Shown here piece by piece: positions 45,031 through 54,501 of a stretch of DNA of 64,000 nt (position 1 is its first letter; every line of letters starts with the position of its first letter). The position numbers were made by a program, and so were the translations under genes. The stretch is from NCBI GenBank assembly GCA_017625095.1, contig JAGALQ010000024.1, positions 1-64,000 on the forward strand, given 5' to 3'. The notes under the pieces are model-generated. The model ran no database searches, was not told the origin of the DNA, and saw only the letters and a program-made list of their open reading frames with translations. The DNA is from Clostridia bacterium. Its GTDB lineage: Bacteria; Bacillota; Clostridia; Oscillospirales; Acutalibacteraceae.

Positions 45031-45555
45031 ATGAAAATCACAACTGTAGGACGTAAGTGCACAATCAGAGATTCCTTCAAAGAGCACGCCGAAAAAAAGC
45101 TTAAAAAAGTTGAGCGTTTCTTTGGTGATTCGGCTGAAGCGAAGATAACTGCTACAGTCGAAAAAACATGCCAGATTGTTGAAATTACAGTCAATAATAA
45201 TGGTATGATTTTCCGCTCGCAGGAACGTTCTGAGAATATGAACGATGCGCTTGACCTTTGTGTTGATTCACTCATCCGCCAGATAAGAAAGAATAAGACG
45301 CGTCTTGAGAAGAAAATCAGGGATGTTTCATTTGATGAATTTGTCGATGACACTCCGGTTGAAGAAGATGATTTCGAGGTTATCAGAACCAAAACTGTTG
45401 ATCTTCGACCCGAATCTGTAGAAGAAGCTATTCTGAAAATGAATCTAGTGGGACATAAGTTTTATTTGTTTCTTAACGCTGAAAACGGCAAGATTTGCGT
45501 TGTTTATGTACGAAACGACGGCGGTTACGGTTTAATTGAACCTGATATCGATTAA
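45031..45555 (+). CDS. hpf: Ribosome hibernation-promoting factor, long form
   Basis: This 174-residue protein has the N-terminal S30AE/YfiA domain (KITTVGRKCTIRDSF start) and the C-terminal dimerisation domain (DLRPESVEEAILKMNLVGHKFYLF) of long HPF. It drives 100S ribosome dimers in stationary phase. The length is standard for Firmicutes. AAAGGGG precedes the ATG. The gene has its own promoter and is followed by a promoter/terminator module. Confidence 0.95.
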   Translation: MKITTVGRKCTIRDSFKEHAEKKLKKVERFFGDSAEAKITATVEKTCQIVEITVNNNGMIFRSQERSENMNDALDLCVDSLIRQIRKNKTRLEKKIRDVSFDEFVDDTPVEEDDFEVIRTKTVDLRPESVEEAILKMNLVGHKFYLFLNAENGKICVVYVRNDGGYGLIEPDID

Positions 45556-45561
45556 TTCTTA

Positions 45562-45590
45562 TTGACTAATATAATATTATTTACTATAAT
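45562..45590 (+). promoter_or_regulatory. Strong promoter after hpf
   Basis: TTGACT (45562-45567) and TATAAT (45585-45590) are 17 bases apart. The predicted start site falls at about 45597, inside the hairpin that immediately follows. It should drive the methyltransferase gene at 45643. Confidence 0.75.
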
Positions 45591-45593
45591 AAT

Positions 45594-45624
45594 GGGAGTA
45601 GATTTATCTGCTCCCTTATTTTAA
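45594..45624 (+). terminator. Hairpin terminator overlapping a transcription start
   Basis: GGGAGTAGA and TCTGCTCCC pair (one G-U) with TTATTTTAATT after the stem. It can terminate hpf transcripts. A transcript started by the promoter just upstream would begin inside its 5' arm. Confidence 0.68.
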
Positions 45625-45642
45625 TTCAGAGAGGACTTTGGC

Positions 45643-46758
45643 GTGCTGATTAATTTTTGTATTCCGTGTCTTTTAGGTATGGAAGGATTCATTGCTGATG
45701 AGCTTCGTGCTCTGGAAGCTCAGAACGTTTGCGCTGAAAACGGCAGGGTTTTATTTTCGGGTGATGAAAATATACTCGCACGTGTCAATATATGTTCGCG
45801 TTTTGCAGAACGAGTTCAGATTGTTGTAGGCTCTTTTGTTGCCAAAACTTTTGAAGAACTTTTTCAGGGAACAAAATCGCTTGAATGGGAACAATGGATT
45901 GGCAGCAGAGATGCTTTTCCTGTTAAGGGTTATTCAATAAATTCAACACTTTTCAGCGTCAGAGACTGTCAGGCAATTATTAAAAAAGCTGTTGTTGAAC
46001 GACTAAAGAGCAAATATAATATTCAGTGGTTTGATGAAACGGGACCTGTTCATCAGATTCAGTTTTCGTTCAATAAAGATGTTGTAACGCTCTTGCTTGA
46101 TACTTCGGGTGCCGGTCTTCATAAGCGCGGTTACAGACCTCAATCAAACGCAGCTCCTATAAAAGAAACACTTGCTGCTGCACTGTGCAATGCTTCAAGA
46201 CTTCGCAGTTATCATACTCTTTATGATCCGATGTGCGGATCGGGCACAATTCTTGTTGAGGGCGCACTTATGGCAATGAATATTGCTCCCGGTTTAAACA
46301 GAAACTTCTCGTGTGACCGTTGGGAGCAGCTTGACAGAAGTATTTGGAAAACCGAAAAAGAGCGAGCACGCGATCTTGAAAAACGTGATTGTGATTTCCT
46401 TGCAATCGGTTCGGATATTTCTCCTGAATCTGTTGAGCTTGCAAAAATTAACGCTGCTCAGGCAGGTGTTGCCGATAAAATACGTTTAAGTGTTGCTGAT
46501 GTACGCAAGTTTCAGGGTGAAACAGAGAAGGGTACTCTTATTTGTAACCCTCCTTACGGTGAGCGACTGCTTGACATTGAAGAGGTATCTAAGTTATACT
46601 CTGTAATGGGTCGTGTTTTTGAAAGAAAACACGGTTGGTCATACACAATTATTAGTCCGTCAGAAACCTTTGAACAGGATTTTGGCAGACGTGCTGATAA
46701 AAGACGTAAACTGTACAACGGTATGATCAAATGTCAGGTGTATATGTATTTTAAATAA
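45643..46758 (+). CDS. THUMP-domain class I SAM-dependent RNA methyltransferase
   Basis: This 371-residue protein resembles the RlmL/Trm11-like family (YpsC group in Bacillus). It has an N-terminal THUMP-like RNA-binding region, the segment GLHKRGYRP, a SAM site DPMCGSGTILVEGA and the catalytic NPPY in CNPPYGERL. It probably makes m2G in 23S rRNA or a related modification. The GTG start is supported by GAGAGGA six bases upstream. The next gene, a lipid kinase, starts 19 bases after its stop. Confidence 0.88.
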   Translation: MLINFCIPCLLGMEGFIADELRALEAQNVCAENGRVLFSGDENILARVNICSRFAERVQIVVGSFVAKTFEELFQGTKSLEWEQWIGSRDAFPVKGYSINSTLFSVRDCQAIIKKAVVERLKSKYNIQWFDETGPVHQIQFSFNKDVVTLLLDTSGAGLHKRGYRPQSNAAPIKETLAAALCNASRLRSYHTLYDPMCGSGTILVEGALMAMNIAPGLNRNFSCDRWEQLDRSIWKTEKERARDLEKRDCDFLAIGSDISPESVELAKINAAQAGVADKIRLSVADVRKFQGETEKGTLICNPPYGERLLDIEEVSKLYSVMGRVFERKHGWSYTIISPSETFEQDFGRRADKRRKLYNGMIKCQVYMYFK

Positions 46759-46777
46759 TGTGAAAGAGATGAGTTGA

Positions 46778-47737
46778 ATGAAACATATTTTTATAGTTAA
46801 TCCCAGTGCAGGTAAGGGCAAAAACAAAGCTGTAAATATCATTAAACCTCTTATTGAAAATTTCTTTGCCAACTATGATGAATACTATGAAATTCACGAA
46901 ACAACTGCACCTTATGAAGGTATTGATTTTGTAAAGAATTATCCTGTTGATGATGAAACTGTTCGTTTTTATGCATGTGGTGGTGACGGCACACTGTTTG
47001 AGGTTGTTAACGGTGCTTACGGCAAGGAAAACGTTGAGGTTGCTGTTATTCCTCTTGGCTCGGGTAATGATTTTATTCGACTCTTCGGCAAAAAAGAGAA
47101 TCTTATTGATATAGAAGCACAGGTTAAGGGTACTCCGATAAAACTTGACCTTATCAAATGTCTTGGCAAAATAGCAATCAATCAGTGCTCAATGGGTCTT
47201 GATGCTGAGATTTGTGCAAGTCAGGCTAAATTTAAGAAGATTCCCTTCCTGAACGGTGAAGCGGCATACACTGCAGCTCTTCTTTATTCATTTATCGGTA
47301 AGATGAAGAGCATATTTACAGTTCAGTTTGACGATAAAGAGCCGTTCACTTTGCCGACCCTTTTCTGTTATTGCGGAAATTCACGTTGGTACGGCGGCGG
47401 ATATATGGCAGGTCCTCACGCAATGCCTGATGACGGATTGCTTGATTTTGTTCATGTCAAGAAGAATATGCCAAGAATAAAGCTGCTTGGTCTTATAAAC
47501 AAATATAAGAGGGGAGAGCATCTTTCCTGGGATATAACTACATTTGAGCGTGGCAAGAAGCTTTATATCCACAGTGATAAACCCGCAGCAGTCAATATTG
47601 ACGGCGAGTGTGAGTATGTAACCGATTGTACTTTTGAGATTATAGAAAAGGGTATCAGTTTTGTTGTTCCATCAACATCCTGGTATTTTGAAAAGGTTGC
47701 AAACGGCGATATTTGCGACAGCAAGCCTATGAAATGA
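46778..47737 (+). CDS. Diacylglycerol/lipid kinase family protein (YegS/BmrU-like)
   Basis: This 319-residue protein has the DAGK catalytic domain: IVNPSAGKGKN, the nucleotide motif CGGDGTLFEVVNG and PLGSGNDFIRLFG. The C-terminal lipid-binding beta domain is complete, including a GGYMAGPHAMPDDG loop and IDGE. It phosphorylates diacylglycerol or a similar lipid. It is cytoplasmic or peripheral to the membrane. AGAGATGAG lies before the ATG. A strong terminator follows. Confidence 0.9.
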   Translation: MKHIFIVNPSAGKGKNKAVNIIKPLIENFFANYDEYYEIHETTAPYEGIDFVKNYPVDDETVRFYACGGDGTLFEVVNGAYGKENVEVAVIPLGSGNDFIRLFGKKENLIDIEAQVKGTPIKLDLIKCLGKIAINQCSMGLDAEICASQAKFKKIPFLNGEAAYTAALLYSFIGKMKSIFTVQFDDKEPFTLPTLFCYCGNSRWYGGGYMAGPHAMPDDGLLDFVHVKKNMPRIKLLGLINKYKRGEHLSWDITTFERGKKLYIHSDKPAAVNIDGECEYVTDCTFEIIEKGISFVVPSTSWYFEKVANGDICDSKPMK

Positions 47738-47740
47738 TTT

Positions 47741-47779
47741 AAACATCATCCGATATATGGTTATCGGATGATGTTTTTT
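47741..47779. terminator. Bidirectional intrinsic terminator
   Basis: AACATCATCCGATA and TATCGGATGATGTT form a perfect 14-bp stem with a 6-base loop and a T-tract on the plus side. A short minus-strand ORF ends right at it. Confidence 0.9.
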
Positions 47780-48017
47780 AATAAATATTTTCTGTTGTTT
47801 CGAGCTTTTGAATAGTTATAATACCGCAGGTCAGAATTGCAAATGAAGATCTTGCTGCAATAATCAGTTCGTTACTAATTTCGATCAAACTGTAATAATA
47901 TACGCTGTTATTAGCTATAATGTTAAGCATTAATGATAGAATCAGCAATGCGCTGCAGAAAGAAACGGTAAAATGCAAATACATTTGAGAAATGGGCTTA
48001 AGAATTTGTAAAAACAT
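47778..48017 (-). CDS. Hypothetical small membrane protein
   Basis: This 79-residue protein is not recognised. It has two hydrophobic segments with a polar turn (VSFCSALLILSLMLNIIANN and SSFAILTCGIITI) and a short charged tail. A GGTGATT site lies five bases before the ATG at 48017. A longer frame from 48065 would overlap the promoter of the next plus-strand gene, so I prefer the shorter start. It ends in the bidirectional terminator. It could be a non-coding stretch; the evidence is hydrophobic pattern and site spacing only. Confidence 0.45.
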   Translation of the reverse strand: MFLQILKPISQMYLHFTVSFCSALLILSLMLNIIANNSVYYYSLIEISNELIIAARSSFAILTCGIITIQKLETTENIY

Positions 48018-48046
48018 TGTTATAATCACCGTTTTTATGATATAAT
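48017..48046 (+). promoter_or_regulatory. Candidate promoter of the TIM-barrel gene at 48101
   Basis: TTGTTA (48017-48022) and TATAAT (48041-48046) are 18 bases apart. The core from 48031 to 48048 is almost identical to the one before another TIM-barrel gene (62304-62321). Confidence 0.55.
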
Positions 48047-48100
48047 ATCGATAATTAATGTTCAATGCATAAAAAATGGAAAGAGAGGGAACAAAAACCT

Positions 48101-48883
48101 ATGATTACAACAGGGATGTCCAGCTCTTGTTATTATCCGCTTGAAACAGAAAAATCATTAATTAAGTGCGGAGAACTCGGCTTTTCTAATGTAGAACTCT
48201 TCGTAAACACATATTCGGAATTAATTGATCCGATAAAAAGTGAATTTAAAAGAATAAAAGATTATTACGGAATGAATATTTGCTCTGTTCATCCCTTCAC
48301 TTCTTTTGCAGAATCCACTGTGCTTTTTGGTGCATATCAGCGAAGGGTAGAGGACGGACTGGATTTTTATAAAAATTACTTTGAATTTGCTGCTTTTTTA
48401 GGTGCGAAGTATCTTATATTACACGGTGCTAAAATAGGACCTTATGACGATAACGAGGATTATTTTGACCGATATGCGCGCCTGTACAGCATCGGTCAAA
48501 GTTTTGGTGTTACTGTTTCCCAGGAAAATGTTGTTTTGTTTCGTTCGCAAAGTGTTGATTTTATAAAAAAGATGTCTGACTATCTCGGCAATGATTTTTC
48601 TATGACATTAGATTTAAAACAGTGCAGACGAGCAGGGGAGAATCCTCTGGATTTTATTAAATCGGTTGGTGAAAAAATTGATCACATTCATTTAAGTGAT
48701 TATAATGATGAATCAGATTGCGTGCCTCCGTTTGAAGGTAAGGAAAATTATGAGACTATTATACAATCTCTGAGATTAAAAGGTTATTCCGGTAAGTTTA
48801 TTATTGAGTTATATCAAAAAAACTTTGAAAAAGATCAACAAATTGTGGATGCAGCTGTTAATTTTGACAAAATATTGCTTTAA
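48101..48883 (+). CDS. Sugar phosphate isomerase/epimerase, TIM barrel
   Basis: This 260-residue TIM-barrel protein of the AP-endonuclease-2 superfamily has LILHGAKIG, SQENVVLF, LDLKQCRR and HIHLSDYND motifs that fit metal and sugar contacts. A reading frame from 48065 exists, but MITTGMSSSCYYPLE is the likely N terminus. The spacing of GAGGG to its ATG is about twelve bases, longer than usual, so the start is somewhat uncertain. It is monocistronic and placed between a lipid kinase and nrdR. The substrate is unknown. Confidence 0.82.
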   Translation: MITTGMSSSCYYPLETEKSLIKCGELGFSNVELFVNTYSELIDPIKSEFKRIKDYYGMNICSVHPFTSFAESTVLFGAYQRRVEDGLDFYKNYFEFAAFLGAKYLILHGAKIGPYDDNEDYFDRYARLYSIGQSFGVTVSQENVVLFRSQSVDFIKKMSDYLGNDFSMTLDLKQCRRAGENPLDFIKSVGEKIDHIHLSDYNDESDCVPPFEGKENYETIIQSLRLKGYSGKFIIELYQKNFEKDQQIVDAAVNFDKILL

Positions 48884-48888
48884 TTTAC

Positions 48889-48916
48889 TTGCAAAAGAAT
48901 TTTATTATGATATAAT
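48889..48916 (+). promoter_or_regulatory. Promoter of nrdR
   Basis: TTGCAA (48889-48894) and TATAAT (48911-48916) are 16 bases apart, 30 bases upstream of nrdR. Confidence 0.6.
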
Positions 48917-48946
48917 ATAAATAATAACTATAGGAAGTGATTTTTA

Positions 48947-49402
48947 ATGAAGTGTCCTTTTTGCGGCTATGAGGAAAGTAAAGTTATCGATTCCAGACCT
49001 ACTGATGAAGGCGAGCGTATAAGACGCCGCCGCGAATGCATTAAGTGTTCAAAGCGTTTTACAACATACGAGATAATTGAAAGTGTTCCTGTCATTGTTG
49101 TAAAAAAGGATAAATCCCGTGAACCTTTTGACAGACAGAAACTCTTTAACGGTCTGCTCAGAGCATGTGAAAAGCGTCCTGTATCTCTTTCGCAGATTGA
49201 TTCTGTAGTTAACGATATTGAGCTCACTATTCAGAATTCACTTGATCGTGAAGTAACTTCTGTTTACATAGGTGAGCTTGCGATGGATAAGCTTAAGGGA
49301 CTTGATGAAGTAGCTTACGTCAGATTTGCTTCGGTCTACAGACAGTTCAAGGACATTAACACATTTATGAATGAGCTTTCAAAGCTTCTCAGTGAAAAAT
49401 AA
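48947..49402 (+). CDS. nrdR: Transcriptional repressor NrdR
   Basis: This 151-residue regulator of ribonucleotide reductase genes has the four-cysteine zinc ribbon CPFCG...CIKC at the N terminus and the ATP-cone domain ([20 protein letters not shown]) after it. ATP or dATP binding controls its repression of nrd operons. No nrd gene is in the window, so its targets lie elsewhere. GGAAGTG precedes the ATG. An intrinsic terminator follows. Confidence 0.97.
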   Translation: MKCPFCGYEESKVIDSRPTDEGERIRRRRECIKCSKRFTTYEIIESVPVIVVKKDKSREPFDRQKLFNGLLRACEKRPVSLSQIDSVVNDIELTIQNSLDREVTSVYIGELAMDKLKGLDEVAYVRFASVYRQFKDINTFMNELSKLLSEK

Positions 49403-49414
49403 TAATTAAGTATT

Positions 49415-49455
49415 AATCCCGTGATGCTTATTGTATTGCGGGATTTTTGTTTTTT
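49415..49455 (+). terminator. Intrinsic terminator of nrdR
   Basis: AATCCCG and CGGGATT form a 7-bp stem with a long loop, followed by TTTTGTTTTTT. Confidence 0.7.
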
Positions 49456-49473
49456 ATTAGTGTAATAGGGCAC

Positions 49474-49502
49474 TTGACAATATATTATGTATATGATAAA
49501 CT
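49474..49502 (+). promoter_or_regulatory. Promoter of the xer leader
   Basis: TTGACA (49474-49479) and TAAACT (49497-49502) are 17 bases apart. The predicted transcription start (about 49509) lies two bases before a perfect 13-bp hairpin. Confidence 0.68.
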
Positions 49503-49508
49503 AAAATT

Positions 49509-49588
49509 GTCACTTGCACAAAATAAATGTTTTGTGCAAGTGAGGGGACGAAAAGTCGGTAAAAAATCATTTTTTACAGATTTTTTAA
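49509..49588 (+). ncRNA. Candidate small RNA or attenuator leader upstream of xer
   Basis: From the promoter, the predicted transcript starts with a perfect 13-bp stem (49511-49523 with 49530-49542, loop TAAATG). A small GAC-GAAAA-GTC hairpin follows at 49547-49557, then an 8-bp terminator-like stem GTAAAAAA/TTTTTTAC (49559-49577) and TTTTTT at 49581-49586. The unit has promoter, structured body and terminator in about 80 nucleotides. It could be an independent small RNA or a leader attenuator for the recombinase gene 44 bases on. I do not recognise its family. Confidence 0.5.
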
Positions 49589-49632
49589 ATATTACGTTAT
49601 TTATTATTAATTTATTGAACTGAGGTTTTATT

Positions 49633-50628
49633 ATGCGTAAAGAAGACATTTATAAATTACCGCAACTTGTTATCAGCTTTGTTAACTATCAGCTGACTGT
49701 AAAAAATAAATCTGAATTAACCGTACTTGAATATGCTTCTGATCTGCGTACATTTTTCAGATTCCTTAAAATTCATAAGAATAAACTTTCTATGGATGTT
49801 GAATTGAATCAGATAGAAATTTCTGATATTGATGAAAGATTTATCAAATCAATCAGAATTTCTGATATTTATGCTTTCCTTGCTTTTTGTCAGATGAATC
49901 TCGGCAACAGCCCCAAAACCAGAGCCAGAAAGGTTTCAGCCGTACGAATGTTCTTTAAGTTTCTTTCAAGTCAAGGAATTATTGAAGAAAATCCTGCTCA
50001 GGATCTTGATTCGCCAAATGTGAGGAAATCTCTCCCTAAGTATCTTACACTTGAACAGAGCCAGAATTTGCTTGATGCAATCGACGGTCAGTTTTTTGAG
50101 CGTGATTATTGCATAATTACTTTCTTCCTTAATTGCGGTATACGTCTTGCAGAGCTTGTCAGCCTTAATTTAAACAGCATCAGGCCCGATAACAGCGTTA
50201 GAATTATTGGTAAAGGTAATAAAGAACGCATTATTTACCTTAATGATGCATGTGTTCACGCACTTAACCGTTATCTTCAGGTTCGTCCCCGAGACGGACT
50301 TAAAGACAGAAATGCACTTTTTATCAGCCGTCAGAAGAACAGAATCAGCCGACGAAATGTACAGGTTATAGTTAAGAAATTCCTTGAAAGCGCGGGAATA
50401 ACTGAAGAAGGTTATTCTGTACATAAACTTCGTCATACTGCAGCAACTCTGATGTATCAGCATGGAAATGTTGATGTTTTGTTGCTTAAAGAAATTCTTG
50501 GCCACGAAAATCTTTCAACGACTCAGATTTATACACACGTTGCTAATGATCAGATTAAAAATGCTGTAGCATCAAATCCGCTTGCATCAAAAAAATCCAA
50601 GCGAAAAGTCGGAGAATCAGAGGTTTAA
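49633..50628 (+). CDS. Tyrosine recombinase XerC/XerD-like
   Basis: This 331-residue tyrosine recombinase has an N-terminal SAM-like core-binding domain (about 15-110). The catalytic domain carries the first Arg in CGIRLAEL, the Lys in GKGNKERI, the HKLRH box, His in LGHENLS and the nucleophile Tyr in TTQIYTHV. All catalytic residues are present. It is likely a chromosome-dimer resolving Xer rather than a phage integrase, since no attachment site or phage gene is near. TGAGGT lies before the ATG. Its 3' end overlaps the convergent spoIIM gene by 12 bases. Confidence 0.88.
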   Translation: MRKEDIYKLPQLVISFVNYQLTVKNKSELTVLEYASDLRTFFRFLKIHKNKLSMDVELNQIEISDIDERFIKSIRISDIYAFLAFCQMNLGNSPKTRARKVSAVRMFFKFLSSQGIIEENPAQDLDSPNVRKSLPKYLTLEQSQNLLDAIDGQFFERDYCIITFFLNCGIRLAELVSLNLNSIRPDNSVRIIGKGNKERIIYLNDACVHALNRYLQVRPRDGLKDRNALFISRQKNRISRRNVQVIVKKFLESAGITEEGYSVHKLRHTAATLMYQHGNVDVLLLKEILGHENLSTTQIYTHVANDQIKNAVASNPLASKKSKRKVGESEV

Positions 50629-51246
50629 TATCATTTTTCCGGTTTTAGTTATTAGAAAAGCTTGTAACAGAATAAATACGCATTCAATTGCAATAATTAT
50701 CAGTCCGAAAAAAATATAGGTTTTTGCTTCTCCCCTTTTACTAGGTTCTCCGAACGCTACTGCTTTAACTAATTTCTTTGTGAGATTAATCGAGTTATCA
50801 GATAAAGCTGTAATTAAAAGTGATGTAATAACTGCAAACGGAATTATTACAATTAAGGCGAAGAATATTCCGTTTACCTTATAACTACTGTATATACAGC
50901 AGTTTATTAATGCGCATATGATGCCGTATATGCACGGTAATCCGACGGATGTAATTAATCCGCAGGCAGAAAATCCGCTGAAGAATATTGCGGCAATTGT
51001 TCCTATATTTGAAGAAATCAGAATTGTAAACGTTTTTAAATATTCAGAATTAATAAGATAATCAATTCCGTTTTTTACAATGTTGCTGACCGAGCTGTAT
51101 TTTGTGAAAAGCATTGTGCCAAGCCATAATCCAATCAGATAGATTACAAGTATCAGAATTCTTATATGATTAGTTTGAATAAGCTTATTTAAATCGACTC
51201 CTTTTTGTTTCAGATCCCTTAAATTTAACATAAAGTTATTTTGCAT
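50617..51246 (-). CDS. spoIIM: Stage II sporulation protein M-like
   Basis: This 209-residue membrane protein has about five hydrophobic segments and the SpoIIM layout. It resembles the protein needed for peptidoglycan remodelling in engulfment. The FFSGFSACGLITSVGLPCIYG segment is typical of the SpoIIM family. It is the last gene of the queA-tgt-yajC operon, starting six bases after the TIGR04086 gene. Its stop overlaps the convergent xer gene end by 12 bases, so the two transcripts form an antisense overlap. Confidence 0.82.
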   Translation of the reverse strand: MQNNFMLNLRDLKQKGVDLNKLIQTNHIRILILVIYLIGLWLGTMLFTKYSSVSNIVKNGIDYLINSEYLKTFTILISSNIGTIAAIFFSGFSACGLITSVGLPCIYGIICALINCCIYSSYKVNGIFFALIVIIPFAVITSLLITALSDNSINLTKKLVKAVAFGEPSKRGEAKTYIFFGLIIIAIECVFILLQAFLITKTGKMILNL

Positions 51247-51252
51247 TCCGTT

Positions 51253-51645
51253 TTATCTCCTTTTTCTTTTGATTTTCATATTAATTGCTGTAATGCCTCC
51301 GATTGCACCCGAAATCATCACAATCACAGGTACTATCAGACTGACTAAACTAACTGATTTTTCAGTAATACTCACAGCTGTTAAAGCGGCTGCAGCAGCT
51401 AACAACGATGCCGATATTCCGTTAATTAAGCCTTTGCTTTTTTGTTTTATTGAAGCAGATAAACCGGATGATAATCCTGACAAAACAAGACACAGTACAA
51501 ATATCGGTAAATAGTATTTGCTGTTTATTGTTGTTTTCAGAATCATTGATGCGGCAATAAATAATGATACAACAAGGACAATAATGCCGGCTAACGAACC
51601 TTTGATTATATGTTTACTTATTTTTAATGTTTTTGAATTTTGCAT
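51253..51645 (-). CDS. TIGR04086-family membrane protein
   Basis: This 130-residue membrane protein has four hydrophobic segments and a basic C terminus (IKRKRR). The size and layout match the TIGR04086 family found after yajC in Firmicutes, whose function is not known. Its Shine-Dalgarno GGGGGT (51654-51659) lies in the 3' arm of a hairpin, which could regulate translation. It sits between yajC and spoIIM in the operon. Confidence 0.75.
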   Translation of the reverse strand: MQNSKTLKISKHIIKGSLAGIIVLVVSLFIAASMILKTTINSKYYLPIFVLCLVLSGLSSGLSASIKQKSKGLINGISASLLAAAAALTAVSITEKSVSLVSLIVPVIVMISGAIGGITAINMKIKRKRR

Positions 51646-51653
51646 AAAAGAAT

Positions 51654-51687
51654 ACCCCCAAATCTCCTTATAAGAAGATATGAGGGT
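51654..51687 (-). other. Hairpin holding the Shine-Dalgarno of the TIGR04086 gene
   Basis: On the minus strand ACCCTCATATCT and AGATTTGGGGGT pair, with one mismatch and one G-U. The 3' arm contains GGGGGT eight bases before the ATG. It may act as a weak terminator after yajC or as a site that blocks ribosome binding. Confidence 0.6.
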
Positions 51688-51718
51688 TGTTTTTGTTATA
51701 TTACAGATTGTCGAAGAA

Positions 51719-52177
51719 TTAGTCTTCTTTGCTTGACTTTTTCTTTTTCTTTGCGTGCTTTTTGCCTTCTTCTTCGATCTTTGCGTTCCTCTCAGCTTCT
51801 GCAGCCTGCTTTGCAGCTTCTCTCTCTGCCTGAGCTTTTTCAGCAGCTGTGTTGTTGGTCTGAATAGCCCAACGCATAATCTTCATTTTATTGCGGTCAG
51901 CACCAGTTTCAATTACGATTGAATCGTCTTTGATTGTTACAACTCTGCCGACAATACCGCCGATTGTTGTGATTTCGTCACCAATCTGAAGGCTGTCACG
52001 CATCTGTTGATCTTCTTTCTGCTTTTTCTTCTGAGGACGGATTGTGAAGAAATACATTGCACCGAAAAGAACTGCCATCATTACAATCATAACCAAAGGA
52101 TTGCCACTGTTGCCCTGAGCAGCTGCACCTGTACCTGCGCCACCCATACCGGGGAGCATTAATAAAATAGGATTCAT
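51719..52177 (-). CDS. yajC: Preprotein translocase subunit YajC
   Basis: This 152-residue single-pass membrane protein has a glycine-rich N terminus, one hydrophobic segment at about 28-45 and the family signature FTIRPQKKKQKEDQQM. The C-terminal tail, from about residue 105, is rich in A, E and K, ending in AKKKKKSSKED, and is longer than in Escherichia coli (110 residues). It is a non-essential partner of SecDF. The gene follows tgt after 43 bases. Confidence 0.93.
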   Translation of the reverse strand: MNPILLMLPGMGGAGTGAAAQGNSGNPLVMIVMMAVLFGAMYFFTIRPQKKKQKEDQQMRDSLQIGDEITTIGGIVGRVVTIKDDSIVIETGADRNKMKIMRWAIQTNNTAAEKAQAEREAAKQAAEAERNAKIEEEGKKHAKKKKKSSKED

Positions 52178-52220
52178 TAAAAATTACCTCCGTTTAACAA
52201 TTATTGAAATTATATTAGAT

Positions 52221-54403
<2,183 letters not shown>

Positions 54404-54438
54404 TGCAAATCCTCTAAATATGTGTTAATATAACTTGT

Positions 54439-54467
54439 ATTATATTGCAAAGTGCGGCTTTTTTCAA
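54439..54467 (-). promoter_or_regulatory. Promoter of queA
   Basis: On the minus strand TTGAAA (54462-54467) and TATAAT (54439-54444) are 17 bases apart, 35 bases upstream of queA. The leader is too short to hold a riboswitch. Confidence 0.75.
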
Positions 54468-54501
54468 GTCGTTTGCAGATTTTTTTCGGAGGTACAGTCA
54501 G

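Noticed and set aside
49472..49502. Possible dif site (Xer target) upstream of the recombinase
   Set aside because: The 31-base stretch loosely resembles Firmicutes dif sites but has the wrong spacing. It is better explained as a TTGACA-17-TAAACT promoter.
54404..54501. Lysine riboswitch or preQ1 riboswitch between queA and asd
   Set aside because: The gap is 98 bases with a short leader on each side, and I see no aptamer-like stems. It holds the queA promoter and the asd Shine-Dalgarno instead.
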